A stretch of DNA of 64,000 nucleotides from Pseudomonas sp. TH41 (GCF_016650695.1 NZ_JAEKFH010000001.1:124001-188000), one strand, 5' to 3'; counted from the stretch's first letter, positions 43,078 through 52,123 are shown. Notes: a model not told the origin generated them from the sequence alone. Numbers and translations are program-made.

Positions 43078-43169
43078 TGTGGCGAGGGAGCTTGCTCCCG
43101 CTGGGCAGCGGAGCAGCCCCAAAAATGGGCCTGCTGCGCAGTCCAGCGGGAGCAAGCTCCCTCGCCACA
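43078..43169. repeat. Inverted repeat, GGCGAGGGAGCTTGCTCCCGC type REPIN
   Basis: The arms TGTGGCGAGGGAGCTTGCTC and complement pair over about 28 bp around a GCAG/CTGC-rich centre. It lies between the YeiH promoter region and the acyl-CoA ligase 3' end. This is a third REP class in the window, apart from the GGAGCGAGCTTGCTCGC and GCAGCTGGCGAAG types. Confidence 0.8.
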
Positions 43170-43189
43170 GATGCAGTGTGCGGCGTCGT

Positions 43190-44887
43190 TCAACCGACCA
43201 GAATCGTTTCAGTCGAACTGCCCGAGGTCGCGAGTGCGCGCAAGTCTTTACGCAATATCTTGCCCACCGTGGACTTGGGCAATGCCGCCAGGAACCGCAC
43301 GTGGCGGGGTATTTTGTAGGCCACAAGATGCGCGCGGCAGTGCTCGATCAGCATGGCTTCATCGAGCGTGGCATTGGCGGCCTTGACGACGTACAGGCAT
43401 ACGGATTCACCGCTGCGCTCATCCGGCATACCGATCACGGCGCACTCGCTGACACCTGTGCAGCTGGCAACAACGGCTTCCACCTCGTTGGGGTAAACGT
43501 TGAAGCCCGAGACAATGATCAAGTCCTTCTTGCGATCGACGATCTTGAGTAAGCCGTTGGTGGAAAAGATGCCGATATCGCCGGTGCGCAAATAGCCATC
43601 GGCCGTAAACGCAGTGGCGTTGGCAGTGGGTTTTTGCCAGTAACCGGACATGATCTGCGGCCCCTTGGCGCAAATTTCTCCGGCCTCGCCGAGCGTGGCC
43701 GGTTGGTCATCGTCCTTGAGCAGCACGATGTCGGTCGAAGGCAACGGCAAACCAACGGCTGCAGAGAAATTGCTCCGTCCCATGACGTTCAGACACAGGA
43801 TGGCCGACGTCTCGGAGAGGCCGTAGCCTTCGAGGATTTCCTGACCGGTGATGTGCTTCCACTGCGCCGAAGTTGCCGGCAGTACGGCGGCGCCACCGCC
43901 AATGGCCAGTCGCAAGCGCGAGAAATCCACTTCGCCAATGCGTGGATGGCGCACCAGTGCGCCGTACAAAGTATTGACCCCTGTCAACAGCGTCGGCCGG
44001 GCCGCGATCAGCGTGTCGACCAGATCATCGCTATTGCGCGCATCGGGGATCAGCCAATTCTCGGCCCCGGCCGAAAAGCAGGTCAGCAGATTCACCATCA
44101 GAGCAAACACGTGGAACAACGGGAGTGCCGTGACCACAACGTTGTCACCGTCAGTGTCGAACATGTCAGGGAGAAAAGCGCGCGCCTGCATAATGTTGGC
44201 GATCAAGTTGCGATGAGAGAGGGCGGCACCTTTTGAGGGGCCAGTGGTACCGCCGGTGTACTGCAGAAAGAGCAAGTCATCACCCGTCAGGTCGACCGGT
44301 GTAACTGGCAATGCGCTGCCCAAGCGCAGGGCATCGTCGAAACGCGTCAACGGGAATCTCTGCGATGATTGGGTATCGATGTCGGCGGTCACCACCGCCC
44401 CGTCCAAGGTGTCGCCGGGGTGTACCACGATGACTTTTCTGATGGTTGTGCCGACCAGTATCGTTTCCAGTGTCGGGAGCGCACTGGCGATGATGACAAT
44501 GGTCTGGGCCCCAGCGTCGTTGAGCTGGTGCAAGAGCTCTTGCGCGGTGTACGTCGGATTAACGTTAACCTGGGCTGCGCCGGCTCGGAGGACACCGAAC
44601 ATCGCAACGGGAAATGCCGGAATATTGGGCAGCATGACCGCGACACGATCCCCACGACGCACACCTTCATGCTGCAGGTAGGCAGCAAATGCGCACGACT
44701 GCCGGTTGACATCGGCATAACTGAGTGAGTGCCCGAAGCAGCGGAATGCTGTGTGGCCTGCATAACGCTGCATTGCCTCTTGCGCCATCGCCACGATAGA
44801 AGGCCAGGCATCGGGGTTGATGTCCGTCGGTACGCGGGCGTCGTAACTCTGTTGCCAATGACGAGGAGGGGTGAAGGAAGTGGTCAT
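43190..44887 (-). CDS. Acyl-CoA ligase (AMP-forming, FadD-like)
   Basis: A 565-residue ANL-superfamily enzyme that activates a carboxylic acid with ATP and CoA. The AMP-binding P-loop is FLQYTGGTTGPSKGAALSH (about 207-225), EGYGLSE follows at about 343, and the hinge and C-terminal region have YLRTGDIGIF and a Lys in KSTVGKILRKDL near the end. The chain-length preference cannot be read. The ATG at 44887 has AGCAGG 7 nt upstream and is preferred to a TTG at 44893. It follows the Rieske gene by 19 bp in the BKACE operon. Confidence 0.88.
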   Translation of the reverse strand: MTTSFTPPRHWQQSYDARVPTDINPDAWPSIVAMAQEAMQRYAGHTAFRCFGHSLSYADVNRQSCAFAAYLQHEGVRRGDRVAVMLPNIPAFPVAMFGVLRAGAAQVNVNPTYTAQELLHQLNDAGAQTIVIIASALPTLETILVGTTIRKVIVVHPGDTLDGAVVTADIDTQSSQRFPLTRFDDALRLGSALPVTPVDLTGDDLLFLQYTGGTTGPSKGAALSHRNLIANIMQARAFLPDMFDTDGDNVVVTALPLFHVFALMVNLLTCFSAGAENWLIPDARNSDDLVDTLIAARPTLLTGVNTLYGALVRHPRIGEVDFSRLRLAIGGGAAVLPATSAQWKHITGQEILEGYGLSETSAILCLNVMGRSNFSAAVGLPLPSTDIVLLKDDDQPATLGEAGEICAKGPQIMSGYWQKPTANATAFTADGYLRTGDIGIFSTNGLLKIVDRKKDLIIVSGFNVYPNEVEAVVASCTGVSECAVIGMPDERSGESVCLYVVKAANATLDEAMLIEHCRAHLVAYKIPRHVRFLAALPKSTVGKILRKDLRALATSGSSTETILVG

Positions 44888-44906
44888 GATCAACCTGCTT
44901 TTGAAG

Positions 44907-45233
44907 TTATTGTTGATGGGTGATGGGGACGGGCAGAGTGATACGCACGCGACCTTCGACGACCTCGACGGGATAGGCGCGCACGGTCATGCCGCCACCG
45001 CGCATGCAGCCAGTGGCAAGGTCGAAACGCAGTCCATGGGCGGGACATTGCACGAAGCGACCGTCGAGTTTGCCGAACAACAGCGAGGCGCCGGAGTGCG
45101 GGCAACTGTCGTTGATGGCGTAAATCTGACCCTCGATATTGAACAACGCGATATCGATGCCGTCGGACTGCACGCGAGCGCGTTTACCCATGCCCAGATC
45201 GACAGAGACGGGCACATCCAGGGTACGAGTCAT
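44907..45233 (-). CDS. Rieske [2Fe-2S] ferredoxin
   Basis: A 108-residue soluble Rieske protein. The cluster ligands are C44 and H46 (CPHSG) and C63 and H66 (CPAHG), followed by RFDLATG. It is the small electron carrier type used by ring-hydroxylating and other oxygenases. AGAGG lies 7 nt before the ATG. No oxygenase or reductase gene lies nearby, so its partner must be elsewhere in the genome or the role is different. It lies between MFS and ligase genes in the same operon. Confidence 0.9.
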   Translation of the reverse strand: MTRTLDVPVSVDLGMGKRARVQSDGIDIALFNIEGQIYAINDSCPHSGASLLFGKLDGRFVQCPAHGLRFDLATGCMRGGGMTVRAYPVEVVEGRVRITLPVPITHQQ

Positions 45234-45296
45234 GATTTGGCCTCTAGCGTGCGGGAGACGCTTGGACGAGGGCTTTCGCGTGCCATGGCGCTCGTC

Positions 45297-46583
45297 TCAG
45301 GAACAGGGCTGAGGACACACGCGTTCCAGATCAGTGCGGTAGTTGCGTACCCCCACCATCAGCGCCAAGGCAGCTGCAACGCCTGCCAATGGCAGCAGTT
45401 GTAGCGCCGAGGCGAGGCCAATGCGATCGGCGAGCAAGCCGGTGACGAAGGGGCCGGGGGCCATGCCCAGCAGATTGTTTGCAATGGCCAGCGTGGCCAT
45501 TGCGGTGCTGTGAAGCGCGGGGGGAGTAAGGTCGGCGACCATGGTGCCGGAGGGGCCGACGACGCCACCGCCAACGAACATTGCCAGGCCGATCATGACC
45601 AGTTGTCCCATGCCCACCGGAAGCTGAAAAGCCACGGCCAACAGAGCACTGCAGAGCAGGCAGTAGCCCATGGTCAACCTGATCTTGCGCGTTGGTGAGC
45701 CGTGACACAGTCGGTCGGCGATGGCACCGCACAATGGCATGCCGACCGCCGTGCAGAGCATGAAGATCGCGGCGACTGCACCCGCCTGGGTGAGCGGCAT
45801 GTCGTAGAAACGATTGAGGTAGCTGGGCAGCCAGGTCAGCAGGGCGCCGACGGTGAACAACTGCAGGCCACTGCCGATATAGACGCTCAGCACCGAAGAC
45901 GTCGAGAACAGGGTTCTGAGCGGAGGATGGACCTTGGGCAGACCCGAGTCCGCACTCTGGCGAGGCGATTCGATGCGAGCAGGCCTGACGACCAGTGCGT
46001 ACACAGCCGTCAGTGCAATGCCATAGATCGCCATGCCAACGAAGGACGCACGCCAACCGAAATGTGTCGCGAGGACGCCGCCCAGACCGATGCCGAGTAC
46101 GGAACCGACCATGCTTCCGGCCAGGAAAGCGCCGGTTATTGTGGACCGTTGCTGCGGCGGAAAAATGCTCAACACCACGGCAAGACCGACGCTGCCATAG
46201 GCTGCCTCGCCGACGCCGATGAAGAAGCGCGCCACGAACATTTCCTGATAGTTGGCAGCGAAGCCGCACACCAGGGTGGCCAGACTCCAGATGGAGGCCA
46301 TAAGGATGAGGCTGCGGACACGCCCCCAGCGATCAGCGAATAACGATAGCGGAAAGGCCAGCACGCCGACGGCGATGGCGACGACGCTGGAAAGCGCGCC
46401 CAGCTCGGAATCGGAGAGGCCCCAGTCAGCCTTGAGCTGCGGAAAAACCACCGTCAGCACCTGCCGTGACATGAAGTCTGACAGCAGCAGTCCGAAGGTC
46501 AGGGCGAAAACCACCCAGGCGTAGGGTCGGGCGATACGTCGCCAGGTGTCACCGCCTATTTCTATTGGGGCGTGCAAAGTCAC
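45297..46583 (-). CDS. MFS transporter
   Basis: A 428-residue permease of the major facilitator superfamily with 12 helices. LFADRWGRVRSLIL, the motif A loop between helices 2 and 3, is at about 82-95, with a weaker copy (IADRLCHGSPTRK) in the second half. It starts with GTG; AGGAG lies 7 nt upstream. It probably takes up the acid used by the operon (BKACE, Rieske, ligase). The branch resembles anion:cation symporters for organic acids. Confidence 0.86.
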   Translation of the reverse strand: MTLHAPIEIGGDTWRRIARPYAWVVFALTFGLLLSDFMSRQVLTVVFPQLKADWGLSDSELGALSSVVAIAVGVLAFPLSLFADRWGRVRSLILMASIWSLATLVCGFAANYQEMFVARFFIGVGEAAYGSVGLAVVLSIFPPQQRSTITGAFLAGSMVGSVLGIGLGGVLATHFGWRASFVGMAIYGIALTAVYALVVRPARIESPRQSADSGLPKVHPPLRTLFSTSSVLSVYIGSGLQLFTVGALLTWLPSYLNRFYDMPLTQAGAVAAIFMLCTAVGMPLCGAIADRLCHGSPTRKIRLTMGYCLLCSALLAVAFQLPVGMGQLVMIGLAMFVGGGVVGPSGTMVADLTPPALHSTAMATLAIANNLLGMAPGPFVTGLLADRIGLASALQLLPLAGVAAALALMVGVRNYRTDLERVCPQPCS

Positions 46584-46696
46584 GAAGACTCTCCTCTCGT
46601 TACGGCCGCGTTCATTGCGCAGCTCTTGTAAATTGGGTGCCGCGATACGTGCGGAGTGCGCTCATGTACAGGGAACGCGCACCCCGCAAATTTGAC

Positions 46697-47752
46697 TCAG
46701 CCGTGTTGCGTAAAGCCTTTCTGGCCAGGCTTGCGGTTTGGCGCAAAGCCATTCTCGGCCAGCGTCTCATCGGCGTCCTTGTAGAACGTGCCGATCTTGT
46801 AGATCTCACGGGCTTCTTTGCCGTTGGCCACTTCGCGCCCCATTTCCCTGGAAATGCGCACCAGTTGCTCGATCTGCTCGACATTGCTCATCTTGCGATC
46901 ACGGCTTTGCGTCCAGAGGTTGTCCTCGGTGCCGCAACGCACATGCATCCCCATGGCAATCGCCATTACGTTTAGTGGCAGCACATTGAGCATGGCGGTT
47001 TCCAGGGTCAGCACGGAACCGTCCGGGCAGGCACGCACGAAGTTCGCCAGGTTGTAGAGGTTAGGGGCGTCGGAGCCGCCACCAATCGCCACCCAAGTCA
47101 GGACCAACGGCACATTGCACACGCCACGGCGCATCATGCGCTCGACCGTTTCGAACGAGGGGATGTTGCCAAGCTGGAATTGCGCCTGGATGCCACTGGC
47201 CGAGAGACGCTTGATGTGTTCCTCGACCCACTCGGGGCCGGCCGGAATGGTCATCTCGCGGTAGGCGCGATAGATCTCGGGCGTGGCAATGCTGGTGCCG
47301 GCGAGATCGGCTTCGCACATCTGCTCGACGATGTTCATCTGGTTGCTGTTGATGGCAATCGTCACTTGGTCGGGCACCGGCGAGAGTTCGGCGAGCATGT
47401 GGCGCGTGTCATCGGAGAGCCATTTGGCGACGTCGCTGTCATCCTCCGGGGCGAAGGAAATCGAGCCACCGACCTGAATGATCATGTCCGGCACCGCTTC
47501 GCGGACGCCGGCGATCAATTCATTGAACTTGGACAGTCTCTTGGAACCCTTGCCATCCAGCTCGCGGACATGCAGGTGAAGTACAGTGGCGCCGGCGTTG
47601 TAGCAGTCGACCGCCATCTGAACCTGCTCTGCCATGGTGACCGGAATGTCTTCCGGGAAGTCCGAAGGCATCCACTCGGGAGCGTAGGGCGCAACGGTGA
47701 TGACGAGCTTCTGTTGATTTTCGGGGTGCAGGGATCCGTCGAGAAAGTTCAT
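46697..47752 (-). CDS. Beta-keto acid cleavage enzyme (BKACE, DUF849)
   Basis: A 351-residue TIM-barrel enzyme of the BKACE family. These enzymes condense a beta-keto acid with acetyl-CoA to give acetoacetate and a new CoA ester. The zinc-binding pair is in VLHLHVRE (H59, H61), and LVITVAPY, GGSISF and AIGGGSDAPNLYN mark the barrel strands. The ATG at 47752 has GGAG 8 nt upstream; the frame is open for another 37 codons but these look noncoding. It is the first gene of an operon with MFS, Rieske and ligase. Promoter O3 is upstream. Known members act on dehydrocarnitine, 3-keto-5-aminohexanoate and others; the substrate here is unknown. Confidence 0.88.
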   Translation of the reverse strand: MNFLDGSLHPENQQKLVITVAPYAPEWMPSDFPEDIPVTMAEQVQMAVDCYNAGATVLHLHVRELDGKGSKRLSKFNELIAGVREAVPDMIIQVGGSISFAPEDDSDVAKWLSDDTRHMLAELSPVPDQVTIAINSNQMNIVEQMCEADLAGTSIATPEIYRAYREMTIPAGPEWVEEHIKRLSASGIQAQFQLGNIPSFETVERMMRRGVCNVPLVLTWVAIGGGSDAPNLYNLANFVRACPDGSVLTLETAMLNVLPLNVMAIAMGMHVRCGTEDNLWTQSRDRKMSNVEQIEQLVRISREMGREVANGKEAREIYKIGTFYKDADETLAENGFAPNRKPGQKGFTQHG

Positions 47753-47819
47753 GCATGTCTCCAGTCTGTTGTTGTTTTTGTGCTTTTCAAGGTGTTGATG
47801 ACGCTGGTTCATGGCTTGT

Positions 47820-47883
47820 ACTTTGAGGCAGATGGCAGGTGAAAACCTCTCAAGACGTGCCAAAAACCTTTCATTACGTGCCA
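47820..47883 (-). promoter_or_regulatory. AraC operator and promoter, O3
   Basis: On the minus strand, TGGCACGTAATGAAA (starts 47883) and TGGCACGTCTTGAGA (starts 47862) are direct repeats 21 bp apart, and the similarity runs on through AGG and TTTT. CTCAAAGT starts at 47827, again 21 bp after the second half-site. It drives the BKACE operon and lies 113 bp from the AraC gene at 47996. Confidence 0.75.
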
Positions 47884-47995
47884 GCGGCAGCGTGTTATAG
47901 GGTCGGTGCGCTCGTTGCGTGAGTTTTCAATCGGTGCCATATAATCGAGTGCAGGCCTCGCTGATATCGCGGCCGACATCACTGGAGAATGTGCG

Positions 47996-49048
47996 ATGGG
48001 AGCGTTCGTAAGAGCTGCAACTCTCAAGAATTACAGGGAGGTGGCCCAGAGCCTTGGTTTGAATCCGAGCGAGATGCTGCAAGGCGTCGGTCTGACGCCG
48101 GCCATGCTGAACGACCCGGAATGCATGCTACCGCTGGAGGCGGCGCTCAAGCTGCTGGAAAGCTCGGCGGCTCGCTCATCCTGCCCGACCTTTGGCCTGC
48201 GCATGGCAGAGGCCCGACGACTCTCGGACCTCGGTGCCATCAGCTTGCTGTTCAGTCATCAGCGCACACTGCGCGATATGTTGCTCACCAGTATCGAGTA
48301 TCGGCATCTGCTAAATCGGACGCTGGCCATGAACCTGGAAACGGTGGGAAACACGGTGCTGATCCGTGATGAAATCATGGCCGAGGCGGGCGTACCCAAG
48401 CGTCAAGCCGCCGAACTGGCAATCGGCATCCTGCACCGTACGTGCAAATCGCTTATGGGTAGCGACTGGCATCCGCGCAGCATTCATTTCAGCCATGAGG
48501 CCCCGGCAAGCCTGCAGGACTACACGCGATTCTTTCGTTGCCGGGTGGTGTTCGACGCCGAATTCGATGGCATCGTCTGTAATGGCGCGGATATCGATCA
48601 ACTCAATCCGCAAGCCGACCCGGCGATGGCTATTTACGCTCGCCAGTTCATGGACTCGATGGCAGGAGCTAGTGAGCACTCGGTGATTTTCGATGTGCGC
48701 AAGGCGATCTATTTGTTGATGCCGGTCGGGCGCGCCACCATCAATCAGGTTGCCTATGCCAAAGGCGTCAGCGTGCGAACTCTGCAACGAGAACTCGACG
48801 AGGCCGGCCTGACATTTTCCGAGTTGCTGAACGCTGTGCGTCGCGAACTCGCCTTGCATTACATGGCAAACAAAAATTATTCCCTGCAACGAGTGGGCAT
48901 GATGATTGGTTACGCGGTTCCGACTTCATTTACTCGCTGGTTTTGCGTTGAGTTCGGTTGTTCGCCACGGGAATGGCGAAGCCGGGCCAAGCAGGTTGGC
49001 AGCGATTCGCCCACCTGGCAGGTCGATGTCCCGCTAAGTCAAGGCTGA
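47996..49048 (+). CDS. AraC-family regulator with N-terminal arabinose-binding-like domain, second copy
   Basis: A 350-residue paralogue of the regulator at 40293. The N-terminal domain has LKLLESSAARSSCPTFGLRM (about 50-69), and the AraC domain (about 240-335) has INQVAYAKGVSVRTLQRELD and LQRVGMMIGYAVPTSFTRWF. GGAGA lies 8 nt before the ATG. It diverges from the BKACE operon, with O3 between, and is 51 bp from the SDR gene downstream. It probably acts on the O2/O3 subclass of sites, given their closeness to its gene. Confidence 0.88.
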   Translation: MGAFVRAATLKNYREVAQSLGLNPSEMLQGVGLTPAMLNDPECMLPLEAALKLLESSAARSSCPTFGLRMAEARRLSDLGAISLLFSHQRTLRDMLLTSIEYRHLLNRTLAMNLETVGNTVLIRDEIMAEAGVPKRQAAELAIGILHRTCKSLMGSDWHPRSIHFSHEAPASLQDYTRFFRCRVVFDAEFDGIVCNGADIDQLNPQADPAMAIYARQFMDSMAGASEHSVIFDVRKAIYLLMPVGRATINQVAYAKGVSVRTLQRELDEAGLTFSELLNAVRRELALHYMANKNYSLQRVGMMIGYAVPTSFTRWFCVEFGCSPREWRSRAKQVGSDSPTWQVDVPLSQG

Positions 49049-49099
49049 TGCCCACGTCTGGGCGACACTGCGTTCTCCCCCAAGACGGAGTGTTCACCC

Positions 49100-49924
49100 A
49101 TGAAAATGAATGGTCGAGTTGCCTTGATTACCGGTGGCGCAGGTGGGTTGGGCCAAGCCATTGCCCTGCGCATGGCCAGTGAAGGCGCCAATGTGGTCAT
49201 TTGCGACATCAACGAACAGGCGCTTGAAACCACACGTGCCATGATCGAGGAAGTCGGTGCGCAATGCCTGGCCCTGCGCTGCGATGTCTCGTCGAGCGCT
49301 GATGTGAACGCCATGTTCGGCCAGATCGACGCGCGTTTCGGCACACTGCACATCCTGGTCAACAATGCCGCCTTGGTGCCGGATAAACCGCATGATGATG
49401 AGCGACGCAAGCGTCATTACGCGCTGGTAACCCAGCCGCTGCCCCGTCAGTCGCTGGAGATCACCCGCAATATGGACGATGCAGAATGGAAGCGCTTCTG
49501 GGCGGTGAACGTCGACGGCGTGTTCTATTGCACCCGCGCGGCCTTGCAGCGCATGGAGCCACAGGGCTATGGCAAGATCATCAACATCGCCAGCATTGCC
49601 GGTATTTCCGCCATGGGTGCGCATAGCCCGCACTACTCCGCAGCCAAAGGCGCGGTGATTGCCTTCACCCGCGCGGTGGCCTACGAGGTGGCCGGTGCCA
49701 ATGTGCAGGTCAATGCAATCTGCCCGGGTGGCGTACAGACCCCGGCCTTCGAGCGCTACATGGATCAGCAATCGCCTGAGCAACTCAGCGTGTTCAAACA
49801 GGTCATGCCTCTGGGGCGTTTGGGCAAGGGCGAGGAATACGCGGCGCTGGTATCCCATCTGGCTTCCGATGAGTGCTACCTGGTCGGTTCGATCATCAAC
49901 GCCGGTGGCGGTACCTACATCTGA
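49100..49924 (+). CDS. Short-chain dehydrogenase/reductase (SDR)
   Basis: A 274-residue classical SDR. The NAD(P)-binding TGGAGGLG is at 11-18, DV at about 62-63, NNA at 88-90, the catalytic Ser in NIASIAG (S165) and YSAAK (Y179, K183). The acidic residue after beta-2 (VICDINEQ) indicates NAD rather than NADP. An insert of about 15 residues (DKPHDDERRKRHYAL, about 95-109) is longer than usual. It would oxidise a hydroxyl, such as a 3-hydroxyacyl, to the beta-keto acid on which the BKACE acts; this is inference from place. Confidence 0.88.
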   Translation: MKMNGRVALITGGAGGLGQAIALRMASEGANVVICDINEQALETTRAMIEEVGAQCLALRCDVSSSADVNAMFGQIDARFGTLHILVNNAALVPDKPHDDERRKRHYALVTQPLPRQSLEITRNMDDAEWKRFWAVNVDGVFYCTRAALQRMEPQGYGKIINIASIAGISAMGAHSPHYSAAKGAVIAFTRAVAYEVAGANVQVNAICPGGVQTPAFERYMDQQSPEQLSVFKQVMPLGRLGKGEEYAALVSHLASDECYLVGSIINAGGGTYI

Positions 49925-49948
49925 GGTTTTTCGGGGCGTCCTGTTGGG

Positions 49949-50012
49949 TGTCCCGAAATGTCAAACCGATGCCCCGATAAGTCAATCCGGATCAAAGCGA
50001 TGCTCTTAGAGT
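49949..50012 (+). promoter_or_regulatory. AraC operator and promoter, O4
   Basis: Half-sites TGTCCCGAAATGTCA (49949) and TGCCCCGATAAGTCA (49970), 21 bp apart, then CTTAGAGT (50005) 21 bp after the second. It differs from O1 by one base in the first half-site and has the same box. It lies 170 bp upstream of the DUF1302 gene and leaves a long leader. Confidence 0.75.
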
Positions 50013-50153
50013 GAGTTCCGGGACAACCGCTTACCCACCCGTAGCATGAACTCCTAATACCCGTCGTTAGCCGCAAGGCTGGAGCAAGCCCCTGACCTGG
50101 TCGACTACCGAGACCAGGACAGGAGTCAGCAGCCGTGCCTGACGTCAAGCCAC

Positions 50154-50167
50154 AACAAAAACAATAA
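50154..50167 (+). promoter_or_regulatory. Overlapping Crc/Hfq-type CA motifs
   Basis: AACAAAAA (50154-50161) and AACAATAA (50160-50167) both match AAnAAnAA and lie 15 nt before the DUF1302 start. This is the usual place for Hfq/Crc translational repression in Pseudomonas. Confidence 0.5.
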
Positions 50168-50181
50168 AGGTGTATCACCCG

Positions 50182-52086
50182 ATGAAGAGTCGCAACCTCC
50201 TGTCCGCGCGGCACCAACTGCTTGCCACGGCTATCCTGGCTACGAGCCTGCCGGCCGCCCATGCCTTTGAACTGGACACAGGCAGCGAAGACTGGGCCAT
50301 CCGTTTCGACAATACCGTCAAGTACAACTATGGCGTGCGTACGGAGAATGCCGACAAGCGCATCCTGGGTACGCCCAATAGTAACGACGGTGATTACAAC
50401 TTCCGCAAGGCCGGCACTAACATCACCAATCGTGTCGATCTGCTGACTGAACTGGATCTGGTCTATCAAAGCAAGATGGGCTTTCGTGTCAGCACTGCGA
50501 GCTGGTACGACAAGGCTTACGAGAACACCGGCTCGAACTCCAACCCGTTCGTCAATGGCAACGATGATTACTCGTCGATTGCCGGGTTTGGCGGGCATCC
50601 GGCAGCGCCAGCCATTTTTGGCAGCCCGCACCTGAGTAACTATGCCCAGCGTTACTACAACGGCCCGTCGGGTGAAGTCCTTGATGCCTTCGTGTTCTAC
50701 AACGCCCAAGTTGGCGACGAGTCTCTGATCAATATCAAGGCGGGTCAGCACAATGTGTTCTGGGGCGAGACCATTCTCAACCCGGTGCATTCGATCAGTT
50801 ATGGCCAGTCCGGCCTCGACCTGGCCAAATTGGCGGCCTCGCCGGGCACGGAAGCCAAAGAACTGTTCGTTCCGCGCAATCAGATTTCAACCACCTTCAC
50901 CCTCACCCCCGAACTGACCTTCGGCGCTCAGTATTTCCTTGATTGGGATGGCGCGCGCTTGCCTGAGGCCGGTACCTACTACAGCGGGTCCGACGTGGTC
51001 GGCTTCGGCGCTCAGTCGTTTCTTCTGGGGCATACGGGTGGTGCGGGGCTGGCCGGGCCGAACGGCACGCTGACGACCGTCCGCCGCGGCCATGACTACA
51101 CCCCGGACAACCAGGGTGACTGGGGGCTGATGGTCAAATGGTCGCCCGAGTGGCTGGATGGCACCCTGGGTGCCTACTACCGCAAGACCTCGGACATTCT
51201 CCCTCAAGCGGTCCTGGACACTCGAGGCCTGACTAGCGTGGGCGGCGTAGCAGGGCTGCGTAACTCGATCAGCACCGCCACCTATGAATTCGCCTATGGC
51301 GATGACATCGATATCTACGGGCTGAGTCTGTCCAAGGAAGTGGGCGGTGTCAGCGTCGGCAGTGATTTGAACATTCGCCACAACATGCCGCTGGCCAGCA
51401 TTCCGGCGATCATCAGTGCCCCAGGTGCCGGTGGGTTGGCGGCAGGTCTTGGCCTGCTCCCTGCGCGTAGTCCGGCTACCGGCGTGATCACGGATGTGCC
51501 AAAGGACGGTGACAGCCTGGCCGCCACGGGCGACACGCTGCACTGGACCATCAATGGTCTGGTCTCTATCGCCAAAACCCCGTTTTTCGATTCGGCCAGT
51601 CTGTTGGGCGAGCTGTATTACAGCAACCTGTTGAGCCTCGATAGCAAAAACAAGGCGCTCTATAAGGGCGAAGACACCTATCACGGTATCGACAAACCTA
51701 CCCGGGACAACTGGGGCATCGCCGTCAATTTCACGCCGACCTGGTACCAGGTGTTTCCCGGTGTGGACCTGAGCGCACCGATGTCGGTCAACGTCGGCAT
51801 CGACGGCGTTTCGCCTGTGGTAGCAGGTGGTGCGAAAGACGCCGGCAACTACGCCGTCGGGATCGGTGCTGCCATCTATAACAAGTATTACGTAGACCTC
51901 AAGTACGTCGACGCCTTCGGCAAAACCACCAACTGTGACGACGGCGCAAACGATGGTTCAACCCCTAACGCCCTTGATGCCACGCAGCGTTACACCTGCT
52001 ACGCGGGCGGTCTTGCGTCCGCCTCCGGCTCCGGTGCCACCGAGGATCGGGGAGCCGTTTACCTGACCCTGAAAACCACCTTCTGA
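50182..52086 (+). CDS. DUF1302-family outer-membrane protein
   Basis: A 634-residue outer-membrane beta-barrel precursor. The signal peptide ends near HAF at 29. The N-terminal FELDTGSEDWAIRFDNTVKY is the DUF1302 mark, and aromatic-alternating strands run to the end TLKTTF, a C-terminal beta signal. ATG 50182 is preferred to GTG 50170, which lies between AAAGG and the ATG. DUF1302 genes are usually paired with DUF1329, as here, and in many strains with RND and YCF48-like genes; the set is linked to hydrophobic substrates such as steroids, terpenoids or long-chain lipids. It heads a five-gene operon under O4. Confidence 0.85.
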   Translation: MKSRNLLSARHQLLATAILATSLPAAHAFELDTGSEDWAIRFDNTVKYNYGVRTENADKRILGTPNSNDGDYNFRKAGTNITNRVDLLTELDLVYQSKMGFRVSTASWYDKAYENTGSNSNPFVNGNDDYSSIAGFGGHPAAPAIFGSPHLSNYAQRYYNGPSGEVLDAFVFYNAQVGDESLINIKAGQHNVFWGETILNPVHSISYGQSGLDLAKLAASPGTEAKELFVPRNQISTTFTLTPELTFGAQYFLDWDGARLPEAGTYYSGSDVVGFGAQSFLLGHTGGAGLAGPNGTLTTVRRGHDYTPDNQGDWGLMVKWSPEWLDGTLGAYYRKTSDILPQAVLDTRGLTSVGGVAGLRNSISTATYEFAYGDDIDIYGLSLSKEVGGVSVGSDLNIRHNMPLASIPAIISAPGAGGLAAGLGLLPARSPATGVITDVPKDGDSLAATGDTLHWTINGLVSIAKTPFFDSASLLGELYYSNLLSLDSKNKALYKGEDTYHGIDKPTRDNWGIAVNFTPTWYQVFPGVDLSAPMSVNVGIDGVSPVVAGGAKDAGNYAVGIGAAIYNKYYVDLKYVDAFGKTTNCDDGANDGSTPNALDATQRYTCYAGGLASASGSGATEDRGAVYLTLKTTF

Positions 52087-52114
52087 TCCACCCATTGCCA
52101 AGCGCAAGCAGGAG

Positions 52115-52122
52115 AACAATAA
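52115..52122 (+). promoter_or_regulatory. Crc/Hfq-type CA motif over the ribosome site
   Basis: AACAATAA lies between AGGAG and the ATG of the DUF1329 gene, so Hfq/Crc binding would block translation directly. Confidence 0.5.
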
Positions 52123-52123
52123 G

